64,000 nucleotides of DNA from Isoetes taiwanensis. Its lineage: Eukaryota; Streptophyta; Lycopodiopsida; Isoetales; Isoetaceae. Location: the NCBI GenBank assembly GCA_021234155.1, contig JAJEKV010000905.1:1-64000 (forward strand). The letters run 5' to 3'. Of the stretch, positions 11,225 to 20,960 are shown in pieces. A model generated the notes under the pieces. The model had not been told where the DNA came from and did no database searches. It was given only the letters and a program-made list of their open reading frames with translations. How positions within the stretch are numbered: position 1 is the first letter of the stretch; the number at the start of each line of letters is the position of its first letter. The position numbers and the translations under genes were made by a program.

Positions 11225-12473
11225 CCATATTTGACGCCGCTTATCGACGCCCGCGGTGACGCCGCTTAACGACGCCAAGCCGACGCCGCCCCGACACCTA
11301 GGCATGCCACACGCCTTTTGCGCCGCGCTCGATGCCCCCTCATATGCCACGCCGATGATCATGACGCCGCTTAACGACGCCAAATGATCATAACGCCGTT
11401 AAACGACTAACCGCGGATTGTTTAACATAACGTAAAACAACATACAATACAAATAACACAAATAAATAAAAATAATCGATTGTTCCCATTCATAAAATAA
11501 GCTTATACAACGACAACACAAATAGATAAAAAACTTATTGTTTCCATTCATAAAAAAGCTTATACATTACTTATGTCCATCCCGAGGACGCGGATGCTTT
11601 GATGCAAACCATTTGCATCATTATCCGCACCATTAATGTCGCTTTTCTTTGTTTGGCCTTGAGCCTATTCTACCGCCGCTCCCCGCATGGAACGCCGATG
11701 TTAGTGCAATCGAAGCTCTTTTCACTCATCTTTGCCACGATGGTGAAGGGAGGGTTCTCGCCGAGAGAAGGGGGGTTGCCGGAGTTGTCTTCCCTTTGGA
11801 GGAGGAGGATTACCGCTAGAAGGAACATATCGCTAAGGTGGTCTTCAACCACGACCATTATAGCAAGATAGGGAAGAACACTCAAAAAATAAGAATAACA
11901 AAGTTTATCGATGGATCCACTTATAACGTGGATGTAGGGTTAGGTTAGGGTTAGGGTTTTTATTTGGCAAAAAAAAAAAAAAAATTTTCGCGGTCACGCC
12001 GTTAAACGACGCTTAAGCCGACGTGGTCTTGACACGCAGCAGCCAGCCTTTGGGCATTCATGCCATAGACGCGCCAGTAACGCCGCTGACGCACGCCGGG
12101 CGATCACGCCGGGCCATGCCAGCAGTAACGCCGCTCAACGGCTGCTCAACGACGGGTACGGGCGTTGCCTTGACGCAGTCGCCATTTTGGTAACCGCCCA
12201 TTTCCACGCGATGACGCGGCGCTGACGTCAGTTTTCTGGTGGAACGCCGTTGAACGACGCGAAGCCGACGGTTTGACACGCAGTTCGCGCCTTGCGCTAG
12301 CATCTATGCCACGCAGTAACCCGACACGCCGTTTTCCCCGATAACCGCCGTTGAATCCACGCCGAAACGATTGTCGTTGTTTGAACGACGACCGATGTCG
12401 CCAATCAACGACATCCATCCGACGTTCGACGACGACGCCGACGCCGCTGGACGCCGACGATCCCTTTGTAGTG
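11225..12473. repeat. Right subterminal repeat region and terminus of CACTA element
   Basis: Dense ACGACGC-type motifs lie at 11225-11400 and again at 12000-12450, separated by AT-rich DNA that includes two ~57 bp near-copies around CATTCATAAA (11488 and 11545). The outermost bases CCCTTTGTAGTG end at 12473. Read inward, this gives a terminal sequence starting CACTACAAAGGGATCG. The transposase promoter is expected at this end because the gene reads leftwards. Confidence 0.75.
11935..11962 (-). promoter_or_regulatory. Telo-box-like run in presumed CACTA promoter region
   Basis: The plus strand reads GTAGGGTTAGGTTAGGGTT followed by AGGGTTTTT. On the transposase strand this gives several AAACCCTA/AACCCTA units, like telo-box elements of plant promoters and 5' leaders. 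It lies between the subterminal repeats and the coding part, where a promoter or leader is expected. It is too short for an interstitial telomere. Confidence 0.45.
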
Positions 12474-14640
12474 AAATACTCAAGACTCCTCCATTGTTTT
12501 CCTTTCCACCACCCAACCCCATCGGGTGGCACCTCCCTCTCAATATGATCTCTTATTGCCTTAGGTCCTTCAATCCTCGCACTACAAATGGCCCAAATTA
12601 ATGATTTGGTAAAAGGCCCTTTCAGCCCCGGGCCTTTCCATTCATTTAGATTCACGAGGTCAGGCCGAATCTTTGAGGGAGGAAGTACGAGGGGGCGGCT
12701 AGGACTCCTGCCCCTTTCTCGAACGGATTCTTCACGCACCAAGACGAGTTTTTGGTCACTACTTCTGGAGGACCGATTTGGGAGTCATATGTTTTCTCTC
12801 TCTCTCTCTCCGGGCGATACCCGATTGGGTCTTGAAACTCATTGAGGAGGGTAAGATGGCAACCAACAAACAGATGAAATTTCTTTTTTGATTGTTGATC
12901 GTGGAAGGATACCGATATTGTTTTTGACTTTGCTAATCATTCAGCTTATCTTTGTCCTACGATGACTCCCGGCCGCTTTGAAATTAGCCCGCCAAGGCCG
13001 CTTTGATCGCCGCCTCTAGTTCCGCCACCAGAGCTTCAAATACTTTTTCTTCTCAATCAACCGCCCTCGTGCCCTTCATTTCTTTTTTCCGGTACTTTCG
13101 CTTGTTTTGGTACATTCTGTGGGTCGTAATAACTATAGAATTGAAACCCTCGCTTTTGCTCGCAGACGATCTTCAAACACCTTGGCACCCTCCCCGCCTC
13201 CTTCTCTCCCACTGCCCCTGGGGCTTTCCCATCACCCTCAATATTTCCTCGCCCTCGACATGTGAGTATTTGGTTGATGGAGTCGTAAACCAAACGGCTA
13301 TGACCGTACTATTGATTATTTTTTATGACTTGGATATATACAATAATTGTCTTATGTTTTTGGACCATGGTTTTCTTTTAAGATTGTGATGGCCTTTTTA
13401 TCGTATCTTATTTCAAATTCTCGTTGAATTTTTAGATCTAGGTACTTGGTTGTATCGACTTGGTTGCATTTAGCATAAGATTATAGGTTAGCATGTTTGG
13501 GTCTAATGAGTTGACAGGATTCTCTAGTGTTTTTTGTTTTGCTACTTTAGACTCTTTCTTTACGCTTAACCAGCTTCTTGGCCTTAGGAATTCCTTTAAT
13601 TTAATTCAGCTTTTTCGTGTCTGAATGCATTTTCTCGCGAACTTCGCTTTGTTGTGTTTTCCCATGTGTGCATTGCTTTGGCTGCTAGGTTGTTGTTTAA
13701 GTTAGGTTTTCCCCTTTCTTCCCATATATGCATCTCCCCTTCCTTGCAAAGGCTTTGTCAATCGATTAGGGATGTAAGGTTAGGTTTTTCGCTTCATTTC
13801 AATAATCGCCTTTATGTTTTTGGACCATGGTTTTTTTTAAGGCACAGGATTACCTTGATCTTTTTTAGATCTTAATTCTCGTTGGTTTTGGATCTAGGTA
13901 CTTGGTTGTATCGACTTGGTTGTTAGCATAGGATTATAGATTAGCATTCTTGGGCAATATCTTAGTTGATAGGGTTCTCTAGTATTTTGGTTTTGTTACG
14001 CCAGACGCCTCTCTTTAGGATAGAAGCTTCTGGTCATGAGGGAGTTCCTTTTATTTCTAGCTTCTTTTTTGTTGTCATTTTCTACAACTCTCTTTGTCGG
14101 TGGTTTCCATGTTTGCATTGCTTTTGGCTTGCTAGGTTGTTGTAAGTTAGGTTTGACCCCTTTTCTCCCCACATGTGCATATTCCTCTTTGCAAAGGCGC
14201 TTTGTTGGTTGATTAAAATGTAAGGTTAAGTTTTCTTTTCGGTTTTTTGGCAAAGAGTTTTTTTGGTCATCCGGGTCAAGCACATATCTCTCTTTGTCTA
14301 TCTCTATCCAGGACTTTGGGTCTCGGGCTCGTTTTTCAGGTGTATTTATTGGCATGTCGGCAAACATATTAATTTTAAGTTGATTGGGCTTAGGCCTTCC
14401 CCTTCCGACTCACTTTTACAGTTGTTGATCATGGTCACAATTTGTCATGTTTTTTGTTGGGCATTTCTTGTTACATACTCCCCATTGATGCATCTCCCCT
14501 TGTAGTTCAAAACTCGGGTCGTGGTTATAGGCAAAGCATTCTTCCCTGTATTAGATATGTAGGACGGCGCCTTAGAGGTGGTTTTGCAGTTCTTCTTTAG
14601 GGGTTTTATTGATATCTTGTTGTTCTTATATGATTTGTTG
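12474..14640 (+). other. 5' region of DIRS-like element, no firm domain
   Basis: Immediately right of the CACTA terminus. A plus-strand open frame at 12588-12845 contains PFSPGPFHSF and RFTRSGRIFEGG, and 12960-13270 is proline- and phenylalanine-rich in all forward frames. They may be parts of a gag-like protein of the DIRS-like element at 14650-16013, but there is no recognisable domain. A (TC)n microsatellite lies at 12795-12811. Confidence 0.35.
13345..14260. repeat. Tandem duplication, ~456 bp period, two copies
   Basis: Landmarks repeat in the same order: TTTTTGGACCATGG at about 13357 and 13817, GATCTAGGTACTTGGTTG at 13435 and 13891, and TGCATTGCTTTGGCT-type sequence at about 13667 and 14120. 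A weaker third partial copy follows around 14450. The T-rich sequence suggests an untranslated or intron region. Confidence 0.85.
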
Positions 14641-14989
14641 CTATTTTCAGATTGCACTCCATTTCCCTCTTGCATTCCCTCATCTCAAGATTGATCCTAT
14701 CGTGGCCGACTCTATTGCATCATCTACCAAGGCCCTCAATCGCCTGTCCGCTTTTGTCCTTTTGGCGGTCCTTTTGTTCCTCCCAAAGGGTGCTCAACGG
14801 ATCCGTTTGGTTATCGCTTGCCTTGGCTTACCTATTCCCACGCCTAACCTTTTTTTGTAAAGAATCATTCGCCCTTGTTTACCAGCATTTTGATTTTGCT
14901 CGTTTCGCCATCTCTCGAACTCCCTTCGACTGGTGCCTCCTCCTTTTATGCCTTCTTATTTTTTCTCGTCCCTATTGGGGTGGTCCCTA

Positions 14990-15515
14990 AAGGTCAAAGA
15001 AAGTGGCGCTCTTTATCTTAGATTTGCGTGTCTTGAACTCCTTTTTATCCGCCCCCTTTTCACTATGAATCATTAGACCGCTTCTCTCATCTTTCAGTAA
15101 ACCCGCCGATTTCCTTTTTGTAATAGACTTGAAATCGGGTTATCATCATGTCTCCATCGGGCCTCCTCACCGTTCTTTCTTGGTTTTTTCGCCGACGGTC
15201 GGGCTTTTTTTTTGTCTTCAATGTTCTTCCCTTTGATTCACCTCTCGCCTCCATTTGTGTTCATTCGGCAATTGTTCTGGCCGGTGGCGTGCTCGCGGTA
15301 TCCGTTGCTCCCCATATGTTGATGATATCCTCGCTTACGTGGTCACTCCTCGCCTCAAAGTCCCTTCAAGTCCAGATTATTTTGACTTACAAAGAAGCCG
15401 GTTTTCTTCTCACTTGGAAAAAGTCGGTTTTCGCATTTTTCATCGCACTATCTTCTTAGGGTTTCATAGTCATGCCTGGGATGGTTTGTTCCAAGATCTC
15501 CGCCACTAAAAAAAG
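14990..15515 (+). pseudogene. DIRS-like reverse transcriptase
   Basis: In order on the plus strand: KKVALFILDLRVLNSFL (about 14995-15045), FLFVIDLKSGYHHVSIGPPH (about 15110-15170, the D-L-K-x-G-Y-x-H-V block), FFVFNVLPF (about 15210-15237), ARGIRCSPYVDDILAYV (about 15290-15340) and FLGFHSHAWDGLF (15459-15495). The polymerase signature is intact as YVDD. The phrase G-I-R-x-x-x-Y-x-D-D-I-L and the later F-L-G-F block are characteristic of DIRS/Ngaro-type rather than Ty3/gypsy enzymes. At least two frame changes occur, one just before YVDD. The segment 15515-15640 continues as the connection region (SRRDLIARFRFHASLAPSFW). Confidence 0.78.
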
Positions 15516-15749
15516 CGCTTTATCTCTTTGTTCGACTTGCTTGCTGCTCCTATGGTCTCTCGCCGCGATTTGATTGCTCGCTTTCGGTTTCATGCCTCCC
15601 TTGCGCCTAGTTTTTGGCCACTTGTGTGCCTGCCTTAACCTCAGCCTTCACTCGATCTCTACCGCCTCCGAGCTTTGGGATACTCCTTTTTGCTTTCCCC
15701 GCCACGCCACGAACCGTGGTCTTTAATGCACCATTGTGTTCGATTTGAC

Positions 15750-16013
15750 CGTTGTCCCTTTTGGCCCCTCTCCTCACGAAAGTCACCCTCGGTTTGATGC
15801 TAGCAATGAGGGTTGGGGTGGTTGGTTGTCTATTCCGGGTACACGTGCTCTTTTTCATGGCCTTTTTACCCGATCCGAGCCGCCTTCAATCCTCCACATG
15901 GCATGAGTTGTTTGCTTTACTCCAATTGTTGCAGCATTTTGTTGGCCTCCTCTTCAACTCCATTGTAGTTGCTCGTGGTGATAAATCAATGTCGCTTTTT
16001 TGTTGCCAAAAAG
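15750..16013 (+). pseudogene. DIRS-like RNase H, interrupted by an LTR insertion
   Basis: The plus-strand frame gives PRFDASNEGWGGWLSIPGT (about 15788-15840), then LFHGLFTRSEP (about 15850-15885) and ELFALLQLLQHF (about 15908-15943). The D-A-S-x-x-G-W-G-x-W block is the first catalytic region of RNase H in DIRS-type pol, and E-L-x-A-L is the second. The frame runs into the LTR that begins TGTGACG at 16014, so the last acidic residue block is lost. The minus-strand element at 41819-42229 has the same block as CYDASNSGWGVWLYGSF. Confidence 0.75.
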
Positions 16014-17625
16014 TGTGACGTTCCAAGTATTTATACGATAATGATAAATAAATATCGACACGTCACGCCTATTAAAGGTACGCTTCACCTTGGGTATTGT
16101 AACCTAGGGGTTGACCTAAAAAGGGATTAAATTAGCTATGCTAACTTAATTATTAAGGATAATAACCTATAATTAAGGAATTAATATCTAAGTGGATTAA
16201 TTAAGCTAATTAATGGTTTGGGAAGGCGCCACCGGCCAAACTCGATTGGCCAAAGATGGGGAATGCTAATTGGGGCCATCAAGGTGGATCACTACCCCCA
16301 TCTCACCCAAAAAAATCGACCTTAAGAAGGGAGCAATTTGGCCTTAAAGCACTGAACTCATGTTGATCACCCCTTGCGTGGTTGTTCGAACACCAGAGAT
16401 GGAGGCCTCATGACAATGGATCAAGTCTAAAACTCTCGGTCATTAGATAATCTAGTTGACATCTTTAAGGATAGAGCTTCGAGTTAAGTTCTTTGAGTCT
16501 TTTCTCGGTTGTTCTTACTTAGGATTAACCCTTCTTTTGGTATTTAAGATTACATTTCAATTATGGATTACATTATGATGGATGGATGGATGTGTATATG
16601 AAAGTAGCTCGTTAAACTTCCATAAAGCAGGATTAGAGGGGTAGAGACCCTCGTGCCATATGCTTTAGTATGTTCCTAGTAGCTCCTTTAATTCCCAATT
16701 TTTGGCACGTGCACAAGAGACCACCAGTCGTGGATGCTATGGAATTAATTAGCACCGGATAAGGGACGAAGATGGTGAAGTGGGGGGTGGGGTCTTGCAC
16801 GAACATAAAAGGCTCTCGAGACTCTATAGTGGGCTAGGCCCCGATAACCGGTCACGTGAGGGCCGGGTATGGGTCCGACACTCCCCTCGGGCAGCAGGTG
16901 TGACTCGCATGGGGCACCCCGTGCTTTGAGTAGATTTAGGGTGAGTAAGTCCTGCACGGATGCGGGTCGCCGATGCGGCACGTATTCTCTAGCTCACCCA
17001 TGGAACCACTGCGGATCCCGGAAGGGGACACTTCCCCGACCGCCTCATCCGGGACGGGCTTCATGAACCCCTCGAGTAGGCTCTGGGTGATACCTTGAGT
17101 CCATGGCTCTCGGGGAAGGCTATAGTGATGCCATAGCATGATTGGACTCATCCGCAAAGTGTACAGTGAGGGGCGGATGGAGTGGACAACCCTAACCGAT
17201 GTTCTATGCCCAGCCAACGCTTATGCCAAGATTCTGGTCTGGCTGACCTCTTGAGACCTAGCCGTCGTCGATCCTCACCGGAGTCCGAGGGGGGGTAGAA
17301 CCATGGGTTTGGGGCGTTTTCCCTAGTATTAAATGCATATTCTTTGTTGTTGTCACTTGATGGATGTGCCACCCTTCGTGGTGGTATTTTATGATATGAT
17401 TATTCGCGGTGCTAACCTTGTATTCACGCGCTTCCATAGGAGCCCCATTGAAGGCGTGGGCGAATGACCCCTCAGGTCCTTCACTGAGCATCATTCTCTA
17501 TGGATGGCCCGAAGTTATACTGGGAGAATTCCACGATCGCGGGCGAAGTTGGTCGCCATGGGAGGGAAAGTCCCCGCATGTATATCGTCCGAAAGTGTCA
17601 TATATGTTCGGGAGCGTCCGTCCGG
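16014..17625 (+). mobile_element. Long terminal repeat of an LTR retrotransposon (probably Ty3/gypsy)
   Basis: Starts TGTGACGTTCC right at the break in the DIRS-like RNase H and ends just before a primer-binding site. A segment near 17172 (GGCGGATGGAGTGGACAACC) also occurs in both LTRs of the element at 45191-58006, as does the general layout, so the two families are related but distinct. No partner LTR is found in the window. The internal region seems to be lost or split by later insertions. Open frames in it are chance. Confidence 0.7.
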
Positions 17626-17637
17626 TGGTATCAGAGC
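17626..17637 (+). promoter_or_regulatory. Primer-binding site (initiator Met tRNA type)
   Basis: TGGTATCAGAGC is the usual plant retrotransposon primer-binding site, complementary to the 3' end of initiator methionine tRNA. It marks the end of the LTR to its left and the start of the internal leader (17640-18000). Confidence 0.85.
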
Positions 17638-18290
17638 GTGATTTTGGTTACTTTCGAAATCATAGTTAATCAATTCAAACCCTAACTCGTTAGTTCGGTA
17701 GTTAGGTGGGAGTTTAAAAGCTGGTGTGATTGTTTCGGCTCCTTGATGTTTGGTTTTAAGGCGATTTGGAGGACCCAAGTTTGGAAGGGCTATAACTTTC
17801 TCCGGTGTAGCCCTGGATGAAGGCTAAAATGGCTCCAATGGATCGGGCACCTCTCAAATACTCTAGGGGGCACGTCTCCCGAGGGCGGAACGTAAACAGC
17901 AGGCCGAAAAATTAAAAGGGGCGCTGCTGTCTTCGGAGGTGTTTCTTCCGCTGGGTTATGATCAGATAACGCTTCGCGATGGCCCCATACCGGACCAGCG
18001 TATTTTTTTTTTTTTTTTTTTTAAATTGAAAATTTTTAATAAAAAGTTAAACGTTGAAATTCAAATTTGAGTCATTTTTTTTAAGTGTGTTTCTTTGGAC
18101 GACCTTTTCCGCCATATAGCCGCCGCGACCGAGCTCCTCTTTCCGCCATAGCCGGCCTCCTCCATCAGCTACTTACCCTTTGGCCCTAAACCCCCTAGCG
18201 CCTACTCCCTAGCCACTTGTTTAAGCTTGAGCTCTACTTCTTCTTCTTCCTAGTTGTCCATCGCCAGTGCTATGATGCGGCTTCAAGCCG
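17638..18290 (+). other. Retrotransposon leader and poly(T) tract
   Basis: The leader after the primer-binding site continues to about 18000 without a gene. An unbroken run of about 20 T follows at 18003-18022. Seen from the minus strand this is a poly(A), which could be the 3' tail of a minus-strand retroposon inserted here, although no coding match lies immediately to its right. Confidence 0.4.
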
Positions 18291-19250
18291 ACGGTCGACC
18301 TAAAGAAGATGAACATCTTCCAATTTGGTTAGCATCCTACTAGACTATCTTTTAAAGGATAACCCTATGGTCTATTAATCGGCCCTAGACCTTTTGGTGA
18401 AGCACCTTTCCGAGGGGTCAGAGAATCCCCTACTCCATTTTTCATTTCAATGACCTTTCTTACGAAGCTCAATGTTGCGGACCAACCCTACACCCTTTGT
18501 AGAGAAAAACGACCAAGCTTGGGCCCCCTCGTTAAGTTCTATCCACAAGCCGGTCCCGAGGAAGATCCCGCCGAGCTTATCGTGACAGAGGCCCAATGGG
18601 TTCAAACACCTTGCTAGGGTAGAAGACCTTCAAACAAATAGCTAGTGCCCTACCGGGCCGCTGGCCAATAGTTTCTACTACCTTGGTAAAGGCCATGTAC
18701 TTTATGTACGGGGACCATTACAACCTTCCCACCTTCTTTGGAACGAAGAACTTTATAGTTTTGTTTTTGAAAATGTTCCACCTAGCTTCATTCCGGATCG
18801 CATGGACCTTTGTGCAAGCGGACAGGGGCTCGCTCGCCGCCCGGCATTCATACCTGAGATTGCCAAAGCGATACAAAGCGCATTTGGACAAAGAGGCCCG
18901 GCCGCGAGAGAGAGAGGCTTCAGTAAAGAAGAGGAGGATGCCCAAACCAAAGAGGCGGACCAGCGATGGATCAGCAGGAGGACCAGCAGAGGACCGGCAA
19001 GTTGATCAACAAGGGGATGAAACGTTGATCGCCTAGGATCAAAATGTTGATCAAAATGTTGACCAAACGGTGGATCAAACCTGGTTGGCCAGCAATAAAG
19101 ATCAACATGTAGATCTGCATGAGGCAAGAATAGGGAAGAATAGGGAGTGGGGTAATAGGAAGAGGAAGAATACAAAACCCAGAAGGGGTGTGGATTACAA
19201 GACCCGCCATGTAAGAATGCCACCATTGCCAAGAAGACATCGCTCGTAGA
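18290..19250 (+). pseudogene. Unidentified protein remnant with VDQ repeats and basic tail
   Basis: A plus-strand frame from about 18683 runs to the stop at 19249 except for one in-frame TAG at 19035. The C-terminal part has a lysine/arginine-rich segment (KKRRMPKPKRR), a glutamine-aspartate repeat (VDQQ, then DQNVDQNVDQTVDQT) and another basic stretch (NRKRKNTKPRRG). Upstream, 18440-18620 reads KLNVADQPYTLC, then FYPQAGPEEDPAELIV in another frame and looks coding. I do not recognise the family. Composition suggests a nucleic-acid-binding protein of a mobile element. The long minus-strand open frame across the same bases (18753-19397) is its shadow. Confidence 0.4.
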
Positions 19251-19980
19251 TCGGAGCAAATCGCTCACGGCAAAGCATCCGGACAACGGGCGGGAAATCC
19301 ATCCCATTATTGAAGCAAACCGCCAAGCCGTGGAAGCCCCATAGATATCGACCGCACACGCAGGAGCACTTCGAGAGATAATGTAGTATCGGTTCACCGA
19401 GCCATTGATTCGCTTCGGCCCCTTTCATCGGCTTGTTCGGAAATTGCCCAGGAATTTAAAACCCACCGAGGTTCCAAGCCTTTGGCAATCCTCGACTCCG
19501 TGAGGTCGCCGAGGCTTACCTCATAGAGTTTTGAGCGACGCCAACCCTGCGCCCATACATGCAAAGAGGGTTACCATAATGCCAAAGGAACTCCGGCTAG
19601 CACGAAGGATCGAGGGGAGTTTCGGTGACTAGGCAACTTTCTTCCTTCTGTTGTAAAACTATTACGAACTTATCTATGTAAAATATTCTCATTTTGGAGT
19701 GTAAATATAAAAATGTTTTTTTCCGCCACTTGGTGTGAATTTAAATATAAATTATTAACTAAACAATAATTTTTAATAATAATTTCGGGAAACGTGCCGA
19801 AAAGTATAAAGCCCCTTTTTGGCCATTAGGGTTTCATTTCCCTTCTTGCTTTCAGCGTTTTCCTTCTCCTCCTTTGTTCTCATGGCTCGCCAACCCTTCA
19901 CCAATGGTATCTGGATGAAGAACACTGGGACCCTGCGGTCCCCTTTGATCTTCTTCACCCTTATCTCCTCCAGCAAGTAA
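19250..19980. other. No gene seen
   Basis: A moderately GC-rich stretch to 19630, perhaps a further decayed part of the preceding protein, then AT-rich DNA. No domain, RNA gene or clear repeat was seen. Confidence 0.4.
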
Positions 19981-20003
19981 ATGAAATGAAATGAAATGAA
20001 ATG
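19979..20003. repeat. ATGAA pentanucleotide microsatellite, possible LINE tail
   Basis: Five units of ATGAA (AAATG in register) end about 70 bases beyond the last stop codon of the LINE that reads leftwards. Read on the element strand it is a CATTT repeat, in the place of a 3' tail. Confidence 0.7.
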
Positions 20004-20071
20004 TTTTATAAATCATGTCTATGAGACCATCAGGTCTAGAAGACGATATACAAGTCAATTTCCGTATATAA

Positions 20072-20960
20072 CTAGAACTCTAATGTACCCTCAATCAGGG
20101 CATCATTAGTCTCCCTACTCTCTTTCTCATATAATTCCAGTAGGTGTTTATAGTTTCTTATTGACACGTCTCTCACTTTCATGACCTCTATCAAGTAGTC
20201 ACTGGTGGTTGCACCTGGCAGCGCAAAGAAATCATATAAAGAGATCCCGGTAGGAATACCCATCCGTCTCCTTAAATTTTCATATGCAGGACAATGAAGA
20301 ATAAGGTGTGCCTCATCCTCAAGTACATCAGCTCCACATGTTTTTTACAGTAATGTAGGTGTCTGGGAGATTTCCCCATCTACCAACCTCCACTCCCAAG
20401 TGATGTGAACTTAATCTTAATCTGCACAATAAATGTCTTTTAAAATAAGACAACTTACCCAAGAGATGCGGTGCTTCTCCAAGTGCTGGATTAATTTCCT
20501 TTTTGTAAAATGCCATCTTCGTGCCTGCATTATGCCAAGCTTTTTCTCTGACATGCGCGTAGACCCATTCCCTTAGCTCATCCTCCTCTGATGGCATATC
20601 TTCTAGCACCATTCCCCACTTGCCCATCCATTTGCCCACCTCATTATACCATCCCTTAAGACTGCTCTGTATCATTGCCAGCCTCGGTAGCCTATCAGCA
20701 TCCATGTCGTGAACTTTTTGCACATATTTGAGCGTCAGAAATAATGCTTCAGCTTCTAACATCTCCATCCCTGCTTCAGCCAATATCATATGATACGGGT
20801 TTGCATTTTAACCCTAGTTCCGTCGAGGAGAAATTTCTTTTGAATTTTCTCAACTCTTTTTCCACATTTCTTGAGAGAGCTCAGCCCCAAACCTCACATC
20901 CATACAACACAACCGTGTCTAACCAAGGTTTGATACAACATCTTCTTGAGTTTCGATCTA
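20072..20960 (-). pseudogene. LINE ORF2 C-terminal domain
   Basis: The minus-strand translation gives VVLYGCEVWG and IEKIQKKFLLDGT (20960-20820), then an open frame of 153 codons (20789-20328) with MILAEAGMEMLEAEALFLTL and RLRLSSHHLGVEVGRWGNLP. It continues after a frame change with a C-x-x-x-x-x-E-D-E-A-H-L-I-L-H-C zinc-knuckle-like stretch (about 20335-20275), and then MGIPTGISLYDFFALPGATT to the stop at 20072. The block Y-G-x-E-x-W followed by K-I-x-K-x-F-L is common to LINE ORF2 tails. The histidine/cysteine motif probably binds RNA. The fragment at 26450-26985 is homologous, so the window has two members of this LINE group. Confidence 0.8.

Larger units (their letters stand above)
4600..12473 (-). 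mobile_element. Degenerate CACTA (En/Spm-type) DNA transposon
   Basis: The interior encodes, on the minus strand and in the order expected for the family, a tnp2 transposase, a DUF4218-like segment and a DUF4216-like segment. Both edges carry clusters of the short motif GCCGCTTAACGACGC, typical of CACTA subterminal repeats: 4600-4700 on the left, 11225-11400 and 12000-12450 on the right. The right end reads TTTGTAGTG at 12465-12473, the complement of the diagnostic CACTACAAA terminus. No matching left CACTA terminus was found, so the left boundary is approximate. Reading frames are broken throughout, so the copy cannot move on its own. Conserved proteins support class and orientation strongly; the exact borders are inference. 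Confidence 0.8.
14650..16013 (+). mobile_element. DIRS-like retroelement (RT and RNase H), plus strand, truncated
   Basis: A reverse transcriptase and an RNase H of DIRS type follow one another on the plus strand. The element stops abruptly at 16013 because a long terminal repeat starts at 16014 inside the RNase H. The expected downstream parts, including any tyrosine recombinase, are missing. DIRS elements normally integrate with a tyrosine recombinase instead of a DDE integrase; that part cannot be checked here. A second copy of the same class is on the opposite strand at 41550-43036. Confidence 0.75.

Noticed and set aside
11935-11962. Interstitial telomere
   Set aside because: Only about three imperfect units, mixed TTAGG/TTAGGG spacing, and sited where a promoter telo-box is expected.
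12579-12590. CACTACAAAT as a second CACTA terminus
   Set aside because: It lies 105 bases beyond the real end, faces away from any transposase, and has no subterminal repeats inside. Most likely chance.
12146-12742. 198-codon minus-strand open frame
   Set aside because: It runs across the CACTA terminus at 12473 and through the subterminal motif array, so it cannot be one biological gene.
18753-19397. 214-codon minus-strand open frame
   Set aside because: It is antisense to the better supported plus-strand VDQ-repeat frame, and its Cys/Tyr/Pro-rich composition looks like a shadow.
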